The translations under genes were made by a program, and so were the position numbers. A DNA stretch of 64,000 nucleotides from positions 62,001-126,000 of the forward strand of contig CAZAXD010000003.1 in the NCBI GenBank assembly GCA_964489015.1. The letters are read 5' to 3'. Shown one piece after another: positions 8,457-18,149 of the stretch. The number at the start of each line of letters is the position of its first letter. The stretch's first letter is position 1. The notes under the pieces are model-generated. The model saw nothing but the letters and a program-made list of their open reading frames with translations, searched no databases and was not told where the DNA came from. This stretch comes from JAPYWM01 sp964489015 (GTDB taxonomy: Bacteria > Bacteroidota > Bacteroidia > SpSt-205).

Positions 8457-11400
8457 ATGTTTCCCTTCTTTTTGCAGAGGCCAGTCCTCTCGATTGTACT
8501 TTCGATTATCATTGTTTTTACAGGGCTTCTCTCCCTCTTTACGCTGCCCGTTTCTCAGTATCCAGAAATAGCCCCACCGCTCGTCATGGTAAGCGCTTCT
8601 TACCCCGGCGCTAGTGCGAAAGTGCTGACAGAGTCCGTCATTATTCCCTTAGAGCAGGCCATCAATGGGGTTCCTGGCATGCGGTATATGACAGCAGACG
8701 CTACCAGCGCAGGCGAGTGTAATGTGCAAGTCGTTTTTGACCTAGACGTTGATCCCCAACTGGCCATGGTCAATGTGTATACGCGGATTAGCCAGGTGCT
8801 CAATCGTTTGCCACCTCTCGTACAGCGCGAAGGCGTGATAGTGAATTATCTGGTGCCAGGCATGCTGATGTACATTAACCTCTACAGCAAAGACCCCAAA
8901 GCAGACATGAAATTTCTCTTCAATTACGCGAATATCTATGTAATCCCAGAGATACAACGGATTCGTGGGGTGGGCCAAGCCCGTATCTTGGGGAGTCGGT
9001 ATTATGCCATGCGTATCTGGCTAAAGCCTGATCGGATGCGCGCTTACAAAGTGTCAGTTCAGGAGGTGATGGAGGCCCTAAGTCGCCAAAGCATCTTTGG
9101 GGCGATGGGTCGGCTGGGCCGAGCCGATGGCAAAGAGGCTCAACAGTTGGAGTTTGTTCTAACCTATAAAGGACGTTACAATGAGCCCAGGGAGTATGAA
9201 AATGTGGTTATTCGCTCTACGTCTGACGGGGAGATCCTGCATCTCAAGGACGTAGCCGACGTAGAATTTGGTAGTGAATATTACGACATCTACTCCACCT
9301 TAAACGAACATCCGTCGGCTGCTATTTTACTCAAGCAAAATTACGGTAGCAATGCCAGTGAGGTGATTGCGGCAGTCAAGGCCAAGCTTGAAGAGATCAA
9401 AAAGAAGTCCTTTCCGCCGGGGATGGATTATGAGATTAGTTACGATGTTTCCCGGTTCTTGCAAGCTTCTTTTAGCAGCGTCTTGCATACGTTGCGAGAT
9501 GCGTTTATCTTGGTAGCTGGCGTGGTGCTGTTGTTTTTAGGGAATTGGCGCCTTACGCTGGTCTCCGTTTTGGCTATTCCTGTTGCACTCATTGGGGCGT
9601 TTGTCTTCATAGGTAGTTTTGGAGCCACTATAAACCTAGTTACGCTTTTTGCCCTGGTGCTGGCGATTGGGATCGTCGTGGATAATGCTATCGTGGTCGT
9701 CGAAGCAGTTCATGCTCAGATGGAATTAGAGAGATTAAGCCCTTACGAAGCGACTCAGCGTATGCTCCAAAAGGTGGGGAGTGCCGTCATAGCCATTACC
9801 TTTCTCATGGCAGCCATCTTCGTGCCGCTCAGCTTCATGAAAGGGCCTGTGGGCGTGTTTTATCGGCAGTTTTCGATTACCATGGCCTCCTCGATCCTAT
9901 TGTCTGGCGTGGTGGCCCTTACGCTGACCCCGGTGCTGTGTGTTTTTCTTTTGAAGCCCACCTCGCTGCATGAGAAGCCCAAGGGCTTTTTAGGCCGGTT
10001 CCAGGCTAAATTTGATCAGTATCAGGCTCGATTGACAGAGTGGTACGGGCGTAGGCTGAGCTGGCTGGTGCCCCGTCCATTCGTAACGGTGGCAGCGATT
10101 GGCGGGATGGGACTGATAGCGGTCCTGATTTTGCAGACCCTGCCTTCAGGCTTCATTCCCTCAGAAGACCAGGGCATGCTCTATGCGGTAGTCCAGACAC
10201 CGCCCGGCTCTACCCTGGAACGCACTTTTGCGGTCTCGAAGGAGATCGCCAAGATCGCCCAAGGTATTGAGGGCGTTCAGTCTACCTCCACTTTAGCGGG
10301 ATATGAGCTGCTTACCGAGGGACGCGGCTCTAATGCGGGCACCTGCCTGATTAACCTCAAGCCCTGGTCTGAACGCCATCATACCGCATTAGAGATTCTA
10401 TATGAGCTCGAGGAGCGGTGTCATCGGGAGATTCCAGGGGCCAAAATAGAATTTTTCGAGCCGCCGCCGGTGCCAGGTTATGGGGCCGCGGGGGGCTTCG
10501 CATTGCAATTACTAGACAAGACCTTTACGGGCGACTACGAACAGCTAGAGCGGGTTAATAATGCCTTTATGCGAGATCTTGCCCAGCGAAAAGAAATATC
10601 AGGTTTATTCACCTTCTATAGTGCGAATTACCCTCAGTACGAGCTTATCGTAGATGCAGACATCGCCATGCAAAAAGGCGTTTCCCTCGGAGAAGCTTTA
10701 GACGCACTAGGAATCTTTATTGGGAGTTCCTACGAACTTGGCTTTATTCGGTTTCAGCGATTTTTCAAGGTTTTTGTTCAGGCGCACCCTCATTATCGAA
10801 AGTCACCAGAAGATTTGCGGGAGTTGTGGGTCAAGAACGACAAAGGAGAAATGGTTCCTCTTTCTTCGTTCATCTCTTTGCGAAAGATACAGGGCCCCAA
10901 TGAAATTAATCGCTACAATATGTATCCGACGGCAAGCATTCGTGGGATGCCGGCGCGGGGGTATAGCAGTGGCGAAGCGATTCAAGCTATTCGAGAAGTC
11001 GCCGCCCAAACCCTACCAAGAGGCTTTGATATTGATTGGGCCGGTATCTCAAGGGATGAGGTTAATCGTGGTAATGAGGCCTTATATATCTTTTTAGTGG
11101 TTTTAGGCTTTGCTTACTTGGTCTTAGCAGCCCAATATGAAAGTTTTATTTTGCCGCTGGTAGTGGTTTTTTCTTTGGTCCCTGGTATTTTAGGGGCGTA
11201 TCTCTTTGTGAAATTCTTAGGTCTAGCTAACGATATCTACACCCAGATGGGGGTTATGATGCTGATAGGCCTACTGGGTAAAAATGCGGTTTTGATTGTA
11301 CAATATGCCGTTCAGCTAGAGCGGGAAGGGCTTCTACCTGTGGAAGCGGCTATCCTGGCCTCTAAGGCCCGTTTACGGCCGATTCTCATGACCTCTTTTG

Positions 11401-11630
11401 CTTTTATTGTGGGCCTCATTCCCCTGCTCTTAGCTACAGGCCCCGGCGCCATCGCCAATCATACCATTGGTGGTTCGGCCTTTGGTGGAATGCTTTTGGG
11501 GGTGGTTCTAGGCGTTTTCGTTACACCACCCTTGTATTATCTCATCTCTAAGCTGGAAAAACGCTTCCGAAAAACTCCTCCGCAGGTCTATACTTTAGAT
11601 GATCTACAAACTGTAGAAGCTAATCTGTAA
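8457..11630 (+). CDS. RND multidrug efflux pump, HAE1 (AcrB-like) inner-membrane transporter
   Basis: 1057 residues, the normal length for hydrophobe/amphiphile efflux RND pumps. Starts MFPFFLQRPVLSIVLSI, which is typical. Twelve membrane segments are expected in two repeats; the proton-relay helix 4 contains GIVVDNAIVVVE. Large periplasmic porter domains lie between TM1-2 and TM7-8. It expels lipophilic compounds using proton motive force, in complex with the adaptor just upstream (3 bp gap) and the outer-membrane factor 8 bp downstream. The substrate range cannot be read from the sequence. Confidence 0.96.
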   Translation: MFPFFLQRPVLSIVLSIIIVFTGLLSLFTLPVSQYPEIAPPLVMVSASYPGASAKVLTESVIIPLEQAINGVPGMRYMTADATSAGECNVQVVFDLDVDPQLAMVNVYTRISQVLNRLPPLVQREGVIVNYLVPGMLMYINLYSKDPKADMKFLFNYANIYVIPEIQRIRGVGQARILGSRYYAMRIWLKPDRMRAYKVSVQEVMEALSRQSIFGAMGRLGRADGKEAQQLEFVLTYKGRYNEPREYENVVIRSTSDGEILHLKDVADVEFGSEYYDIYSTLNEHPSAAILLKQNYGSNASEVIAAVKAKLEEIKKKSFPPGMDYEISYDVSRFLQASFSSVLHTLRDAFILVAGVVLLFLGNWRLTLVSVLAIPVALIGAFVFIGSFGATINLVTLFALVLAIGIVVDNAIVVVEAVHAQMELERLSPYEATQRMLQKVGSAVIAITFLMAAIFVPLSFMKGPVGVFYRQFSITMASSILLSGVVALTLTPVLCVFLLKPTSLHEKPKGFLGRFQAKFDQYQARLTEWYGRRLSWLVPRPFVTVAAIGGMGLIAVLILQTLPSGFIPSEDQGMLYAVVQTPPGSTLERTFAVSKEIAKIAQGIEGVQSTSTLAGYELLTEGRGSNAGTCLINLKPWSERHHTALEILYELEERCHREIPGAKIEFFEPPPVPGYGAAGGFALQLLDKTFTGDYEQLERVNNAFMRDLAQRKEISGLFTFYSANYPQYELIVDADIAMQKGVSLGEALDALGIFIGSSYELGFIRFQRFFKVFVQAHPHYRKSPEDLRELWVKNDKGEMVPLSSFISLRKIQGPNEINRYNMYPTASIRGMPARGYSSGEAIQAIREVAAQTLPRGFDIDWAGISRDEVNRGNEALYIFLVVLGFAYLVLAAQYESFILPLVVVFSLVPGILGAYLFVKFLGLANDIYTQMGVMMLIGLLGKNAVLIVQYAVQLEREGLLPVEAAILASKARLRPILMTSFAFIVGLIPLLLATGPGAIANHTIGGSAFGGMLLGVVLGVFVTPPLYYLISKLEKRFRKTPPQVYTLDDLQTVEANL

Positions 11631-11638
11631 AAAGACCT

Positions 11639-13057
11639 ATGAAAAGAGTGGTGCTAGCCGGGCTTTTAGCCCTTAGCGTTGTAGGGTGCTTGCCTTCGTT
11701 TCATCACCTCAAAAAGGCTCCCTTTTCACCACCCACGGAGTATTCTGTGGGGGGCGATAGTGTATCAGGAGCAGTGGTGAGTTGGCGAGATTTTTTCACT
11801 GACTCGCTGCTGCTATCGCTTATCGATACGGCGCTGCGTAATAATCAGGAGCTAGCACTACTGCAGCAGGAAATTATCATAGCTCAAAGTGAGGTTCGGG
11901 CTCGGATAGGGGCTTATTTGCCTTTTGTAGACGTGGAGACGGAGGTCGGGACAGAGCGCGCTTCGCAGTATACGCTGATGGGACGCCTACACGAGACTGC
12001 ATCTATTGTACCGCCTTCGCCCAATCCTCCTCTCTTAGGTAGCTATCGCGTAGGCTTTCGGGCTAGTTGGGAGCTTGATATCTGGCAGCGGTTGCGCCGT
12101 GCAAAAAGGGCCGCTTTCCACCGCTATTTAGCTACGGTAGAGGGTCGACGCTTTGCCCAAACGCAGCTCGTAGCCGAAATAGCAGCTACGTATTATGAGT
12201 GGCTTGCCGTCCATGCTCTGATTAGGACCGTAGAGCAAATGATCGCCATCCAATCCAAAGCCCTCTCTCTCGTGCGTCAAGAAAAAACCGCCGGTCGTCT
12301 CACGGAATTGGCGGTACAACGCTTTGAGGCCGAGGTCGCCAAGAATCAGAGCCTTTTGCAGACCTTTCGGCAGCAAGAGGTCAACTTACGCAATCAACTC
12401 TATCAATTAACAGGGCGCTTTCCATGGCAGCTGGACCTTGATTCATTGGCCTTTGAGCGCTGGCAGCCGCCTCGTATCCCGTTAGGTACACCCGAGCAGC
12501 TCCTGAGCCAACGCCCAGACCTTCGGCAAGTCGAACAGCTTCTCCAAGCCGCTCACCTAGATGTCCAGATCGCCAAAGCCGCTTTTTATCCTCGACTCCA
12601 GCTAAGCGCCGAGGCGGGGACTGCGGCTTTTCGCCCACTCTACTGGTTCTCTCTCCCTGAAGCGCTCATGCAGTTCATTAGCGCCAGCGCGCTCGCCCCG
12701 CTTCTCAACCGAAACGAGCTGGTTGCCGCTTATCAAGCAGCCCACGCTACCCACCAGGCCGCAATTTATGCTTATGAAAAAACCCTCCTCCAAGCCTACC
12801 TCGAGGTCCTAACGCAGTATCATGCTGTGCAAAACTTTGAACGTGGCTACCTCTATAAGGAAAATCAAGTGCAATCTTTACGCAGAGGCGTGGATATTTT
12901 ACTACAGCTCTTTCAGAATGGAAGGGCAGACTATGTGGAGGTCTTGCTTACCCAGCGAGACTACTTAGAAGCCGCCATGGAGCGCATTGAGATCCGAAAA
13001 GCCCAGATGCTATCGGCTATAAACTTATATAGAGCCCTAGGTGGCGGATGGAATTAG
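11639..13057 (+). CDS. Outer-membrane efflux channel, TolC/OprM (NodT) family lipoprotein
   Basis: 472 residues. A lipoprotein signal peptide (LLALSVVGC) is followed by the duplicated alpha-helical/beta outer-membrane factor fold. Recognisable elements are SLIDTALRNNQEL, ASWELDIWQRLRRAKRAA and the second-repeat LSQRPDLRQVEQLL. It forms the outer-membrane duct of the efflux system encoded by the two preceding genes. It is the last gene of the operon, followed within 5 bp by a strong hairpin. Confidence 0.95.
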   Translation: MKRVVLAGLLALSVVGCLPSFHHLKKAPFSPPTEYSVGGDSVSGAVVSWRDFFTDSLLLSLIDTALRNNQELALLQQEIIIAQSEVRARIGAYLPFVDVETEVGTERASQYTLMGRLHETASIVPPSPNPPLLGSYRVGFRASWELDIWQRLRRAKRAAFHRYLATVEGRRFAQTQLVAEIAATYYEWLAVHALIRTVEQMIAIQSKALSLVRQEKTAGRLTELAVQRFEAEVAKNQSLLQTFRQQEVNLRNQLYQLTGRFPWQLDLDSLAFERWQPPRIPLGTPEQLLSQRPDLRQVEQLLQAAHLDVQIAKAAFYPRLQLSAEAGTAAFRPLYWFSLPEALMQFISASALAPLLNRNELVAAYQAAHATHQAAIYAYEKTLLQAYLEVLTQYHAVQNFERGYLYKENQVQSLRRGVDILLQLFQNGRADYVEVLLTQRDYLEAAMERIEIRKAQMLSAINLYRALGGGWN

Positions 13058-13059
13058 AC

Positions 13060-13087
13060 CCAAGAAGCCCCGGTCGGGGCCTCTTGG
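13060..13087 (+). terminator. Hairpin terminator after the efflux operon
   Basis: A 13-base stem with one mismatch (CCAAGAAGCCCCG pairing with CGGGGCCTCTTGG) starts a few bases after the channel gene stop. No long T-run follows. Confidence 0.6.
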
Positions 13088-13178
13088 AATGCCCCTTAAA
13101 CGCGCTGCCTGCTCCCTGTACCGAAACCGCGACCGAAGGGGTCTCCTCCTTATAAGTGCTTTTGTGAAAGTAGTATCG

Positions 13179-13186
13179 TACCCTTG
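13179..13186 (+). promoter_or_regulatory. Relic -7 box before decayed gene
   Basis: TACCCTTG (one mismatch from TAnnTTTG), then AGGC, then ATG at 13191. The preserved spacing shows this was once a normal gene start. Confidence 0.5.
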
Positions 13187-13190
13187 AGGC

Positions 13191-13746
13191 ATGACCAAGG
13201 CACTCTACCGTTTTACGAGCTTCCGTAAACTGCTCGCTATAGGGAGTCTGCTCCTAAGTAGTGGCCACGGTCAGTCGATTCAATTTACCCTGCAAGATAG
13301 CCTGGTGATTCTTCGTTCGGCTAAACTAGCTCTATCTTAAGACATACGAGGTTCTGCCGCTCAACGAGGTCGTTCCCTGTGACCAGTGCGTCTTCACGCA
13401 GCTAGCTAGCCTACGCGGTAGGCTCTGGATTTACAGCTGAAATGCCTGCGAGCTAGAAGAGCACAGACGCTTTTGTCTCTACAACTATTCCGAGAACGCC
13501 TGTCAGGTCCTTTGATTGCCTACTAAAATAGGGCCCTACTTATCCCGAATGCATCCCGCACTTTGTTTCGGTAGAGAGTGAGCTATGACAGGATGGGCGC
13601 TTTTTCCACTAGTCTCTCACAATAGCCCGACTACGCTTTGGTATCATCTCGAACGGCAGGCTGTTTTTGGCTCTTTGACCAATCCGCATGCTGGCGTGCT
13701 GGATGCCGTCCGAGCACTAGCTGGGCCGCAGGGTGGAAGGTTATAA
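13191..13746 (+). pseudogene. Decayed paralogue of the downstream secreted protein gene at 14680-15939
   Basis: The region opens with ATG and a signal-peptide-like stretch (KLLAIGSLLLSSGHG), but stops after 48 codons at TAA. The reading continues in another frame and then hits two TGA stops; a further open piece runs 13585-13746. Fragments align by eye with the intact gene downstream. RGRLWIYS...ELEEHRRFCLYNYSENAC matches its DKLWVWGW...EAEKGRKWCFCEVASQAC, and PTTLWYHLERQAVFGSLTNPH matches PTTYFYDIRHQAVTFTLTNPH. This is a duplicated copy ruined by frameshifts and stops. No function is assigned. The 100 bases between the efflux terminator and this gene, and those from 13747 to 13848, show nothing else. 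Confidence 0.7.
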
Positions 13747-13848
13747 CAGCGGTGCAGCCTAGGGACTGGCTTTTTTGGAAAAGCTATTAACCCCTATGCG
13801 GCTTGTACGTACACCTTGGGGGGTAAAAGCCCTCACGATCGTTAATTT

Positions 13849-14672
13849 ATGGGAGTAGCAGCGCTTAGCGTATTTGTAGGGAGCTGCCGTAAAGCGGAGC
13901 CAGGGCCAACGGGTTCAGGTGGTCAAGCGCAGTCGGAAACAGCCCTGAGGCCCTCGGACGAGGCAAGCTGGCGGGGTTGGCTCTCAGCTAATCGGCGGGC
14001 GGTTCGGGCGTATCAGGAGAGAGTTTTGCAGGATGTCCTGGTTCTGGTGCGGGACGCCGGCGGCAACGGCGCTAGTGCGTCACTATTTTGTGTCGCATCG
14101 GGGCCAGGCGGGTTTTGATTATGCGGTGCGGTTAGCGGACCTGATAGACTACTGTGCGGTGCGTGGTGGGGAGGATCTAAAGGCGACGGCGTTGGGTGCG
14201 GTGGCGTGCGGGCTGATTAGCGACACGACGAAGTTAGGGGACTTATTAGAGGAACTGCGGGGACAGGAGATAGGGGGGCGGGTGGTGTCTATAGAGATAG
14301 ATATTCCCTATTATGACACAACGGTTTTTGTGACAAATCAATGGGATGAGCAGGCAGTTCGCCGCTTGGTCCTGAATGATCCCTATGCCAGACCTAACGA
14401 GGGGCTTCCAGCCAAGATCTGGTCAGGAAATGCCTGGCTAGATAGCAGTTATACTGCGGCTCAGCCGCTTGTTAAATACGTACACTGGATTCTACAGCTA
14501 TCGGAGGTCCCTTCATCCCTCCGACCTGCAAAAAAGTGTAAGTGCCATACTGCCGAGGAGAACCCTAGCAATAACGCTTCCTGCTCCATGGGCAACTCAG
14601 GTCAGACGTGCGGGTTTAGTATATTTAGGGGAAAGTGCGCAGGGTTTTGTCGTGGTAGACTCTACCTTTTAG
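13849..14672 (+). pseudogene. Frameshifted lipoprotein gene of unknown function
   Basis: The product starts MGVAALSVFVGSC, a plausible short lipoprotein signal with a lipobox Cys at residue 13. Natural-looking coding sequence runs in one frame to about 14070, in a second frame (FDYAVRLADLIDYCAV onward) to about 14510, and in a third frame (LQKSVSAILPRRTLAI...) to the TAG at 14672. Two single-base shifts would restore a protein of about 270 residues. The second shift lies near an A6 run (14530). I do not recognise the family. It directly precedes the secreted protein at 14680 and may once have been co-transcribed with it. Sequencing error is an alternative to decay. Confidence 0.6.
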
Positions 14673-14679
14673 GGTGAGC

Positions 14680-15939
14680 ATGAGGCAATGGCTGATGGTC
14701 GCATTATCTACTTCAGCTTGTACGCAGGGTCTCTCATTCGCTTTGGTGGATAGTATTGTCATGCCTCATTACCAGCGCATAGCACCTTGGCGGCCAGACC
14801 TTTATGGGTGTACTGACCAGCCTTATCGCGCTATCCTCATGAGCCGTGGCTATTATATGCTACAAGACAGCCTTAACGTTCTAAAAGGTTATTTAGTGCA
14901 TTATCCGACTGGCAGGTCATGGTCTTTTAGGTATGGGGAGGTCGGCAAAGTTGGAGTCAGGATATTTGATTTTAGATCTTTTGCCTACGCCAGTCACTTA
15001 CAGCCTGTCAATCGTTGGCGCTTGGCTGACCTGTTAGCTACGGATGAGAAGGTCTATTTACTTTTTGTAGAACTGGAGAACTCTCATCCCCAGGGCTATC
15101 TTTGCGAGTTTGACCTGCGAACGGAGACGTGGCACACGACCCGGCTGCAGGATAGGTTATTAGACAACTACTGGTATGAGCGGCTGGGTCTAGTGCGGGA
15201 TAAATTATGGGTGTGGGGCTGGTCTAAATATGGCTATGAAGCCGAGAAGGGGAGAAAGTGGTGTTTTTGTGAGGTGGCCAGCCAGGCTTGTTATGCTCAT
15301 AAGCTGCCCTACTTCTCAGATTATGAAGCGTATAGCTTCATAGCGCTGCATTATACTGACCCAAAAAGTGATCTGATATTTGACGGATACTATCCGATTG
15401 GGTATGCTGCGGTACCCACGACGTATTTTTATGACATCAGGCACCAGGCTGTGACCTTCACGCTGACCAATCCCCACCAGGGCCTTTTATCAGCGGGGCG
15501 GCTGCGACGGGGCGAGCTGATGACCATGAATGATTTTGAGTGCGAGACTAGTGGCTATTGCGGAGATATGGATTCAGGGGGAGTTGTGTGGAACAGCTTT
15601 TACTATAGTGGCTATCGGACGTTTCGCATAGACAGGTTATACTTTCTTTATCAACAGGCTTTAGAGCCCCTATGCTTGAATAAAGAGATTTGGGCGGCTT
15701 GGCAGGCTCATCTCACGGACTCCACTACGGTGAAAAAAGAACGATTTTACGATTTTATAGGTCATCGGGCGCCGCTTCGCTGGCACCTCACCGTCTGGAA
15801 TGATAGCCTGCAGGTCGTAGCGGACCTTCCCTGGCCCGGCAAGCTTTTGGATATCTCCGAGGTGGGCGCCTTTACGGTGCGGTATCGAAACGGGGATGCG
15901 ATCATTTACCGGCATCGGATCGAGGTGGTGGAGCCGTAG
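14680..15939 (+). CDS. Hypothetical secreted protein, possibly beta-propeller-like
   Basis: 419 residues from ATG 14680; an in-frame GTG two codons upstream is also possible. The first 25 residues are hydrophobic and resemble a weak signal peptide (WLMVALSTSACTQGLSFA). The rest is rich in Trp, Tyr and Asp with recurring strands such as KLWVWGWSKY, TYFYDIRHQ and LRWHLTVWND, suggesting repeated beta blades, which is inference from composition. I do not recognise a named family. A decayed copy lies at 13191-13746, so this is one member of a local gene duplication. It is convergent with copA. Confidence 0.7.
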   Translation: MRQWLMVALSTSACTQGLSFALVDSIVMPHYQRIAPWRPDLYGCTDQPYRAILMSRGYYMLQDSLNVLKGYLVHYPTGRSWSFRYGEVGKVGVRIFDFRSFAYASHLQPVNRWRLADLLATDEKVYLLFVELENSHPQGYLCEFDLRTETWHTTRLQDRLLDNYWYERLGLVRDKLWVWGWSKYGYEAEKGRKWCFCEVASQACYAHKLPYFSDYEAYSFIALHYTDPKSDLIFDGYYPIGYAAVPTTYFYDIRHQAVTFTLTNPHQGLLSAGRLRRGELMTMNDFECETSGYCGDMDSGGVVWNSFYYSGYRTFRIDRLYFLYQQALEPLCLNKEIWAAWQAHLTDSTTVKKERFYDFIGHRAPLRWHLTVWNDSLQVVADLPWPGKLLDISEVGAFTVRYRNGDAIIYRHRIEVVEP

Positions 15940-15942
15940 ATA

Positions 15943-16020
15943 CGAGCCTAGCGTGGGAGAGCCATACCGCTAGTCAGATAGCGGGCTTCTCGCTACAGGC
16001 ATGGTGCCAGTCTAGGCTCG
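15943..16020. repeat. Inverted repeat flanking the convergent gene ends
   Basis: CGAGCCTAG at 15943-15951 and its perfect complement CTAGGCTCG at 16012-16020 frame the intergenic space. The right arm includes the copA stop codon. It could form the outer stem of a bidirectional termination structure with the inner hairpin at 15967-15984. Confidence 0.5.
15967..15984. terminator. Inner hairpin between convergent genes
   Basis: CCGCTA - GTCAGA - TAGCGG forms a perfect 6-bp stem with a 6-base loop, centred between the hypothetical gene and copA. Confidence 0.4.
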
Positions 16021-18135
16021 GAGACGTAGGCTATTTAGAACGACCGTGAGGGAGCTGAGAGACATGAGCAGGGCACTTAGCGCTGGTGAGAGCGAGATCC
16101 CCGGCAAAAGCCCCATCGCCGCCGGAATCGCCACCACGTTGTAGACAAAAGCCCAAAAGAGATTCTGGGCGATGATACGACGGAGGCGCCGGCTGAGGTC
16201 GTAGAGGTAAGGGAGGGCTGTTTCGGTAGGGGAGAGCAAGGCAATTGCGGCACTACCTACCGCTGCTCCTGCGCTGCGGTAGACGGCGATTCCGATATCA
16301 GCCTTTTGCAGGGCCAGCAGGTCATTAAGGCCATCCCCTACAAAGGCCACAACCTCCCCACGGGCTTGCGCCTCCGCTATCCACTGGGCTTTATCGGCAG
16401 GGGAAAGGGCGCTACGAGCTTCTGGAATGCCTAAAGCTTGTGCTGCTTCCTGCGGCGCTTTAGAGGGATCGCCGCTTAGGAGGACGACCTTTTTGCCTGC
16501 TTTTTGGAGATTTTGAAGAAAGGGCTTTAAGGCTAAACGGGGCTTATCCTGAAAGGTGAAATAAGCCACGGGCTCGTTTTCTAATACGATGGCCAGAGCG
16601 GTATGGGTGGGCTTGGGTAGGTCCAGAACTTTAGTCCGCAGCCATTCTGGATGCCCCACGTAAAGCCGCCCCAGGGCAGTTTGATACAGCACGCCTTTGC
16701 CGGGAAAGGTGACCTCGTGCTGGATAGTTAGCGGTTCTGGACTAGTGGTGCTACGTAGATGACGAGCGGCTGCTTGGGCCAGGGGATGCTCGCTTCGAGC
16801 GAGCAGAAAAGCAATGACGGGCTGCAGCTCTGGCTGCCACCAGGTCTCCTCGAGGACGTCGGCTTGGCCGTAGGTGAGGGTGCCCGTTTTGTCAAAGGCC
16901 CAGGTAGTAGCTTCTGGCAGGCGCTCGAGCGGAGCCACCTCCCGTAGGAGGATTTGTCGGCGAGCGGAGCGGCCGATCGCCATCTGCACGGCGAGCGGCG
17001 TTGCTAGGCCCAAAGCACAGGGGCAGGAGATAACCAGCACACTTAGGAGCCTGAGCCAGCCTTCGAGCCAACCCTGACCCCGCCACAAGGCTAGGCCCAA
17101 GGCTACCAGACTTAGACCCAGCACGAGCGGCACGAAGATAGCCGCCACACGATCGGCCAGACGCTGGGCTCGGGCTTTAGTGCTTTGCGCGGCTTGTACC
17201 TGTAGGATAAGCCGCGCCAGAAAGGTCTCCGTGGCAGGCTTTTCGACCTCAATCAGCAGCTTGCCGTTTAGCAGTTCGGTACCCGCAAAGACCCGCTGCC
17301 CCTTTTCTCGAAAGACAGGGAGTGGCTCCCCGGTCAAAAGTGCTTCCCGAACGTGACCAGAGCCTTCTACGATGAGACCATCTAAGGGGATTACCTCACC
17401 GGCATGCACCAGCACATGCATGCCTGGCTGCAGGTGAGGAGTGGGCACCTCGGCCACCTCATTAGTTTGCGCATCCCAACAGCGTGCTGTAGGTCGAGCT
17501 AAGGCAGAAAGATTCTCCAAAACAGACTGAGCTTGGGTTCGTGCTTTCTCTTCTAAAAGACGACCTAGCAGGACGAAAAATAAGATTTCAGCAGCAGCGT
17601 CGGTATGGCCGCCATGTCCATGCCATAGGCTAAAGAGACTCAGGCCCCAGCTACCTAAAAGCCCTAAGGTGATGAGGGTATCCATGGAGGCTTGCCGATG
17701 ACGCAGTTGCTCTAGCGCCGGCCGCCAAAAAAGGCGCCCCACCCCTATGATGATCGGCGTAGATACGAAGAAATAAGCCCAGCTTAAGGCGTGCACCCAC
17801 GGAGCCGGAAGCGTCACCAGGTGCATCGTCATCCCCCAGGCAGCTAAAGCCCCAGTAAGAAGGACAGCATACCCTATGCGGCGGATGAGCTTCTTTTGGA
17901 GGTGGAGCGCTTCTGTCGCATCGCTTAGCAAAAAGTAGCCAGCCGGCGCGAGAGTTGCTTGCAGAAGGGTATAAGGTGCTTTCTCGGGGTCATGGTGGAC
18001 GATGACCTGCTGACTAGCGAAGCGAACCTCGGCTTTCTCTACGCCGTCGAGGGCGTGTAGCATGGTCTCGATGCTCGCGGCACAGCTCGCACAGGTCATC
18101 CCGATGACCTTGTAGTGTACCTCTTGGGTGGCCAT
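16012..18135 (-). CDS. copA: Copper-translocating P1B-type ATPase
   Basis: 707 residues. One N-terminal heavy-metal-associated domain carries GMTCASC. Membrane helices follow, then the metal-transport CPC motif (SCPCALGLATP), the phosphorylation motif DKTGTLT, a catalytic HP motif (RSEHPLAQAA) and GDGLNDLLA. It exports Cu(I) from the cytoplasm at the cost of ATP. ATG at 18135 is preferred to the GTG immediately before it. It lies 14 bp downstream of lysS and seems to depend on the lysS promoter, with no copper regulator nearby. Confidence 0.94.
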   Translation of the reverse strand: MATQEVHYKVIGMTCASCAASIETMLHALDGVEKAEVRFASQQVIVHHDPEKAPYTLLQATLAPAGYFLLSDATEALHLQKKLIRRIGYAVLLTGALAAWGMTMHLVTLPAPWVHALSWAYFFVSTPIIIGVGRLFWRPALEQLRHRQASMDTLITLGLLGSWGLSLFSLWHGHGGHTDAAAEILFFVLLGRLLEEKARTQAQSVLENLSALARPTARCWDAQTNEVAEVPTPHLQPGMHVLVHAGEVIPLDGLIVEGSGHVREALLTGEPLPVFREKGQRVFAGTELLNGKLLIEVEKPATETFLARLILQVQAAQSTKARAQRLADRVAAIFVPLVLGLSLVALGLALWRGQGWLEGWLRLLSVLVISCPCALGLATPLAVQMAIGRSARRQILLREVAPLERLPEATTWAFDKTGTLTYGQADVLEETWWQPELQPVIAFLLARSEHPLAQAAARHLRSTTSPEPLTIQHEVTFPGKGVLYQTALGRLYVGHPEWLRTKVLDLPKPTHTALAIVLENEPVAYFTFQDKPRLALKPFLQNLQKAGKKVVLLSGDPSKAPQEAAQALGIPEARSALSPADKAQWIAEAQARGEVVAFVGDGLNDLLALQKADIGIAVYRSAGAAVGSAAIALLSPTETALPYLYDLSRRLRRIIAQNLFWAFVYNVVAIPAAMGLLPGISLSPALSALLMSLSSLTVVLNSLRLRA

Positions 18136-18149
18136 CACCCAAAGTTAAC

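Noticed and set aside
13191..13336. A genuine 48-residue secreted peptide
   Set aside because: It has a box and a signal peptide, but downstream frames continue sequence similar to the intact paralogue, so it is better read as the 5' end of a decayed gene.
15943..16020. Attachment site or mobile-element terminal repeats
   Set aside because: The repeats flank only 60 bp, with no integrase, transposase or target duplication nearby.
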